8,997 nucleotides of DNA from an uncultured Rikenellaceae bacterium (GTDB lineage Bacteria > Bacteroidota > Bacteroidia > Bacteroidales > UBA932): contig CALCYB010000068.1 in the NCBI GenBank assembly GCA_937906485.1, forward strand, positions 1 through 8,997, written 5' to 3'. The notes beneath the pieces were generated by a model. It ran no database searches and had not been told where the DNA came from. It saw only the letters and a program-made list of their open reading frames with translations. The position numbers were made by a program, and so were the translations under genes. Positions 5,610 through 8,997 of the stretch are shown piece after piece; position 1 is the stretch's first letter; each line of letters opens with the position of its first letter.

Positions 5610-7297
5610 TAATCAAACGTGCTTCCTCCGATAAACTCCCGGAGAATCGATGTAGGAGGAATGATGGCGATTTCCGCAGGTGACAACGGAACCACCAAAG
5701 ACAGGAATTTGCGCAACCGTACACTCTCGGCATAGGCCGGTGAAGAAACCGGAATACGCGAGAGCAGAGGTTCTGCATAATACCGCAACAGCGGGAGCTC
5801 AAAAATCATGGATGAATTGAAGAATACATCCGCATTTTCCTGGAACGGAAAGATGTTCCGTTCTTCTCCCCGACGGACACTCGGCCAGCGGAGGATGGTT
5901 TCTTCCGGTACGATGCCACGCGTGGCATTGTCACGCACCATCCTGCGGAGCATCCGGTTGTCGGAAGTCGAGATCAGGTTGTTCTCATCAATGGACAAGG
6001 CGGTCAGCGCAGAAGCATAAATCCTGAAAACCCGGTCCTCTTCAACATCGGGCAACAGATTGGGATTCAAAGCATGGATTCCCTCCATGATCAGCACATC
6101 CCCTTCCTTCATCCGGATACGACGGTCTTTGAAGACCCGCTTTCCCTGTTTGAAATCAAATACCGGCAGTTCCACTTCCTGCCCGGCAAACAACTCGTTC
6201 ATCTGCTGGTTCAAGAAGGGCAAGTCCATGGCGTAGAGGGATTCAAAATCATAGTCCCCGTTTTCATCACGCGGGGTATGTTCCCGATCCAGAAAATAGT
6301 CATCCATGGCGATGACAATCGGATTCAGACCCAGCACCTGACACTGAAGGGCAATCCGTTTTGAGGTAGTGGTCTTGCCGCTGCTGGATGGTCCGGAGAT
6401 CAACACCAGCTTCAAGCGGTCACGTTGCTGATAGATGCGATCGGCTATCTGGGCATATTTTCTTTCGTGCAGTGCCTCCATCAGTTGGATCAAGTCCCGC
6501 GCCTTTCCTTTGCGTACCAGCTCATTGACTTGTGCGATGCTGTCCGCTCCCAAAATGGAATACCAATGGGCACTTTCCTGGAAGGCCTCGGCCAGTTTGT
6601 CCTGATAGACCTCCCGTACCTTGCGGTCCGGCGTCGCATAGTTGGGCGACTGCAGGCAGAATCCTTTGCTGAAAGGGATCAACTCAAAATAATACAAAGC
6701 ACCGGTTGAATACAACAACGGGCCATAGAAAGTATCCGGATAGTCATCCAAGTAATAAACAGAAACATAATAACGGTCGGAATTCTCCACCAGACGGGCT
6801 TTCTGCAACTTGCCCTGTGCCTCAAACAACGCAGCCGCCTCCTGGGAAGGCATCTTCACCTTCCGGATCGGCAGATCCTCTGCAATCAGCTCCCGCATAC
6901 GTGCTTCCAGATGAGCCACCTGATCGGAAGACAAGGTCACCAGGGGCAACCCGGCTTCTTTCTTGTGCAGCTCACCATAGATGCCGTTGGGCAGGTTGTA
7001 TTCCAACACCAGGTGCAGCTCCGGATAACAATCGGCAACCGCCTTCTGCAGAACAAACGAAAGAGACCGGCTATAGGTCCGTTGGCCATCAGGATGGGCC
7101 ATGTCCAGAAACCGGATGCAGGCCGAATGATACAAGCTATGCCCCAACTCCTTCAACTGATTGTCCACCAATGCGGCAACCACCGGATAGCGGGAGGCTG
7201 GCTGAATCTCCAGCAACAGGTCCAACAAACGGGTACCGGGAGTACATGCATACGTACGGTCGGTATTCTGACAATAGACTGAGAATGTTTCCATCAT
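5606..7297 (-). CDS. Nucleoside (uridine-like) kinase with N-terminal TGS and ThrRS-like SAD domains
   Basis: The 563-aa product belongs to the composite family usually annotated as nucleoside or uridine kinase. Residues 1-65 resemble a TGS (ubiquitin-like) fold. Residues about 70-260 resemble the threonyl-tRNA synthetase second additional domain, including the LEYNLPNGIYGEL segment (98-110). Residues about 290-515 form the P-loop kinase: Walker A GPSSSGKTT (302-310), MDDYFLDREHTP (331-342, Asp332 the likely catalytic acid), IMEGIHALN (403-411), and SDNRMLRRMVRDNATRG (445-461), the arginine-rich lid. In the SAD-like part the metal-binding HxxxH is not seen; eye alignment puts Arg77 and Phe81 there. 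Substrate and biological role are not settled by sequence. Two tandem ATG codons (7297, 7294) can serve as start. The gene follows uvrA by 3 nt without a Shine-Dalgarno box and is probably cotranscribed with it. Its TAA overlaps the stop of the convergent ABC-F gene. Confidence 0.85.
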   Translation of the reverse strand: MMETFSVYCQNTDRTYACTPGTRLLDLLLEIQPASRYPVVAALVDNQLKELGHSLYHSACIRFLDMAHPDGQRTYSRSLSFVLQKAVADCYPELHLVLEYNLPNGIYGELHKKEAGLPLVTLSSDQVAHLEARMRELIAEDLPIRKVKMPSQEAAALFEAQGKLQKARLVENSDRYYVSVYYLDDYPDTFYGPLLYSTGALYYFELIPFSKGFCLQSPNYATPDRKVREVYQDKLAEAFQESAHWYSILGADSIAQVNELVRKGKARDLIQLMEALHERKYAQIADRIYQQRDRLKLVLISGPSSSGKTTTSKRIALQCQVLGLNPIVIAMDDYFLDREHTPRDENGDYDFESLYAMDLPFLNQQMNELFAGQEVELPVFDFKQGKRVFKDRRIRMKEGDVLIMEGIHALNPNLLPDVEEDRVFRIYASALTALSIDENNLISTSDNRMLRRMVRDNATRGIVPEETILRWPSVRRGEERNIFPFQENADVFFNSSMIFELPLLRYYAEPLLSRIPVSSPAYAESVRLRKFLSLVVPLSPAEIAIIPPTSILREFIGGSTFDY

Positions 7298-7300
7298 GTA

Positions 7301-8997
7301 TTATTCGCTTAACTTTTCTTTCAAATATTGACCGGTTATGGACTTCGGATGATAAGCAACCGCTTCGGGAGTACCTTGTGCAAGTATTCTGCCGCCGTTC
7401 CGTCCGCCTGACGGTCCCATATCAATCAAGTAATCCACACATTTGAGCACATCCAGGTTGTGCTCGATAATAACCACTGTATTCCCCTGATCTACAATCT
7501 TCTGCAACACAGACAACAACACCCGTATATCCCGGGTATGCAGTCCTGTAGTCGGTTCGTCCAACAGGAACAGCGAACGTCCTGTACTGCGTTTGGATAG
7601 TTCTGCCGCCAGTTTGACCCGCTGGTTTTCTCCTCCGCTCAACGTGAGCGAAGACTGACCCAGACGCACATACCCCAGCCCGACATCTTCCAACGTCTTC
7701 AGACGCTGAACAATCGAAGGGACCGCCGCAAAGAATTCCACCGCCTGGGAAATGGTCATTTCCAACACATCGCTGATGGTCTTCCCTTTGTAGCGGACCG
7801 CCAGCGTATCCCGTTTGTAGCGTTTGCCGTTGCAGGCCTTGCAGGTCACATGGACCGAGGGCAGGAAGTTCATTTCCAACACCTCTTCTCCCGCACCCTT
7901 GCAGACCTCGCAACGCCCCCCCTTGACATTGAAGGAAAAACGGTTTGCCTTGAAGCCGCGGACCTTGGCATCCGGAGTCTCTTCAAACAACTTTCGGATA
8001 TCCGTAAACACATTCGTATAAGTCGCCGGATTGCTGCGTGGCGACCGGCCGATGGGCGACTGGTCGATTTGGATCAACTTGTCAATGGCCTCCACATTCA
8101 CCAGTTCCCGATAAGGCAACGGGGTATATTTGGACCGATAGAAATGGTTGCTCAATATCGGCATCAGCGTCTCGTTGATCAAACTGGATTTTCCACTACC
8201 ACTGACACCACTGATTCCGATCATGCAACCCAAAGGCAGACGCAGGTCCACCTGCTTGAGGTTGTTACCACAGGCCCCCAGCAGTTCCAACCACTGGCCA
8301 TTGCCGGTGCGCCGTACCTTCGGCACCGGAATCTTCGCCAAAGAGGCCAGAAACTCCGGTGTAGGCGGTCCATTGAACAGCACCTGTCCTCCCTGATCCC
8401 CGGCCCCGGGTCCCAGGTCCACCAGCCAGTCTGCACTGGTCATCATTTCCTCGTCGTGTTCCACCACCATCACCGTATTGCCCTCATCCCTCAACTGTTT
8501 CAAAGAATGGATCAATTTGCGGTTGTCGGACTGGTGCAGGCCGATACTCGGTTCATCCAGGATGTACAGGACATTGACCAGTTTCGAACCGATCTGGGTC
8601 GCCAGGCGGATGCGTTGGCTCTCTCCCCCACTCAAACTCCGCGTAGCCCGGCTCAAAGAGAGGTAGCCCAACCCTACGTCTATCAGGAATCCGATCCGGT
8701 CATTGAGTTCCTTCAGAATATCCGACGCGATCATCAGCTGACGCTGGTTCAACCGCCCGGGAAGGCTCCGCACCCAAGCCTGAAGCTCGGTGATGTCCAT
8801 GTCGGACACTTCCGCTATATTTTTCCCATCAATCTTGAAATACAGGGATTCTTTGGCCAGTCGGGTTCCTCCACATTCGCTGCAGACCTGTTCCTCCACA
8901 AACTGGATCTTCTTCTGCGAGACTTCATCGCTGTCGCGGTCCGTCTGCTCCAAACGGTCCACCAACCCCTTGAATGTCACCATGTCCATCACGCCAC
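7301..8997 (-). CDS. uvrA: Excinuclease ABC subunit UvrA, C-terminal part, cut by window edge
   Basis: UvrA is the damage-sensing ATPase of nucleotide excision repair that loads UvrB. The frame is open to the right edge with no stop or convincing start, so about 565 C-terminal residues are present and roughly 375 N-terminal ones (first Walker A, UvrB-binding domain) lie outside. Counting from the GTG codon at 8992, which is internal and not the real start: CSECGGTRL (37-45), signature LSGGESQRIRLA (120-131), Walker B LYILDEPSIGLH (142-153), second Walker A GVSGSGKSS (262-270), IDQSPIGRSPRSNPATYT (309-326), zinc module C-x2-C-x19-C-x2-C (361-387), second signature LSGGENQRVKLAAEL (451-465) and Walker B LFLLDEPTTGLH (474-485). 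All key residues are intact. Bacteroidales often carry several UvrA paralogues, so this may be the main one or a paralogue. It ends 3 nt before the kinase gene, suggesting one transcript. Confidence 0.95.
   Translation of the reverse strand, partial: GVMDMVTFKGLVDRLEQTDRDSDEVSQKKIQFVEEQVCSECGGTRLAKESLYFKIDGKNIAEVSDMDITELQAWVRSLPGRLNQRQLMIASDILKELNDRIGFLIDVGLGYLSLSRATRSLSGGESQRIRLATQIGSKLVNVLYILDEPSIGLHQSDNRKLIHSLKQLRDEGNTVMVVEHDEEMMTSADWLVDLGPGAGDQGGQVLFNGPPTPEFLASLAKIPVPKVRRTGNGQWLELLGACGNNLKQVDLRLPLGCMIGISGVSGSGKSSLINETLMPILSNHFYRSKYTPLPYRELVNVEAIDKLIQIDQSPIGRSPRSNPATYTNVFTDIRKLFEETPDAKVRGFKANRFSFNVKGGRCEVCKGAGEEVLEMNFLPSVHVTCKACNGKRYKRDTLAVRYKGKTISDVLEMTISQAVEFFAAVPSIVQRLKTLEDVGLGYVRLGQSSLTLSGGENQRVKLAAELSKRSTGRSLFLLDEPTTGLHTRDIRVLLSVLQKIVDQGNTVVIIEHNLDVLKCVDYLIDMGPSGGRNGGRILAQGTPEAVAYHPKSITGQYLKEKLSE

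Noticed and set aside
5626..5644. Inverted repeat CTCCG/CGGAG as a possible terminator for the ABC-F gene
   Set aside because: Only 5 bp with a 9-nt loop, inside the kinase coding sequence and with no following T-run.
6706..7446. Open frame of 246 codons on the plus strand across the uvrA-kinase junction
   Set aside because: Pro/Ser/Arg-rich shadow protein overlapping two genes with clear homology on the other strand.
8981..8992. GTG or ATG codons near 8981-8992 as the true start of uvrA
   Set aside because: The frame stays open to the window edge, and a UvrA starting here would lack its first Walker A and UvrB-binding domain; the gene is simply cut off.

Overview
The window looks like an ordinary chromosomal housekeeping region of a member of the Bacteroidota, most likely the order Bacteroidales. 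The evidence is the protein sequences (L2, L3, L4, L23, UvrA and the composite TGS/uridine-kinase protein all read like Bacteroidales versions), near-absence of Shine-Dalgarno sequences, and two divergent promoters carrying the Bacteroides-type TAnnTTTG -7 box. I could not run any database search, so the genus is left open.

Layout. Positions 1-2074 (minus strand) hold the head of the S10 ribosomal-protein operon in transcription order rplC-rplD-rplW-rplB, with 3-12 nt spacers; rplB runs off the left edge. Positions 2075-2296 are a 222-nt divergent intergenic region, the only sizeable non-coding stretch. It holds back-to-back promoters and a small hairpin at the predicted 5' end of the rplC transcript. 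Positions 2297-5609 (plus strand) hold aspA (aspartate ammonia-lyase) and a two-cassette ABC-F ATPase of Uup type, whose TTG start lies inside the end of aspA (11-nt overlap). Positions 5606-8997 (minus strand) hold uvrA, cut by the right edge, followed after 3 nt by a 563-aa nucleoside-kinase-like protein (TGS, ThrRS-like second additional domain and uridine-kinase/PRK domain). This kinase gene converges on the ABC-F gene and their stop codons overlap by 4 bp.

Function. The r-protein genes build the 50S subunit. AspA deaminates aspartate to fumarate, which anaerobic Bacteroidales can use as electron acceptor (inference for this organism). The ABC-F protein is probably a ribosome- or DNA-associated ATPase. 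UvrA starts nucleotide excision repair. The kinase's real substrate is not known from sequence. No mobile element, CRISPR array, tRNA, rRNA or phage gene was seen, and I found no convincing new system. The points most worth checking are the S10 operon starting at rplC with no rpsJ upstream, the leader hairpin, the TTG-start overlap, the overlapping convergent stops, and the kinase whose editing-like domain seems to lack its metal ligands.
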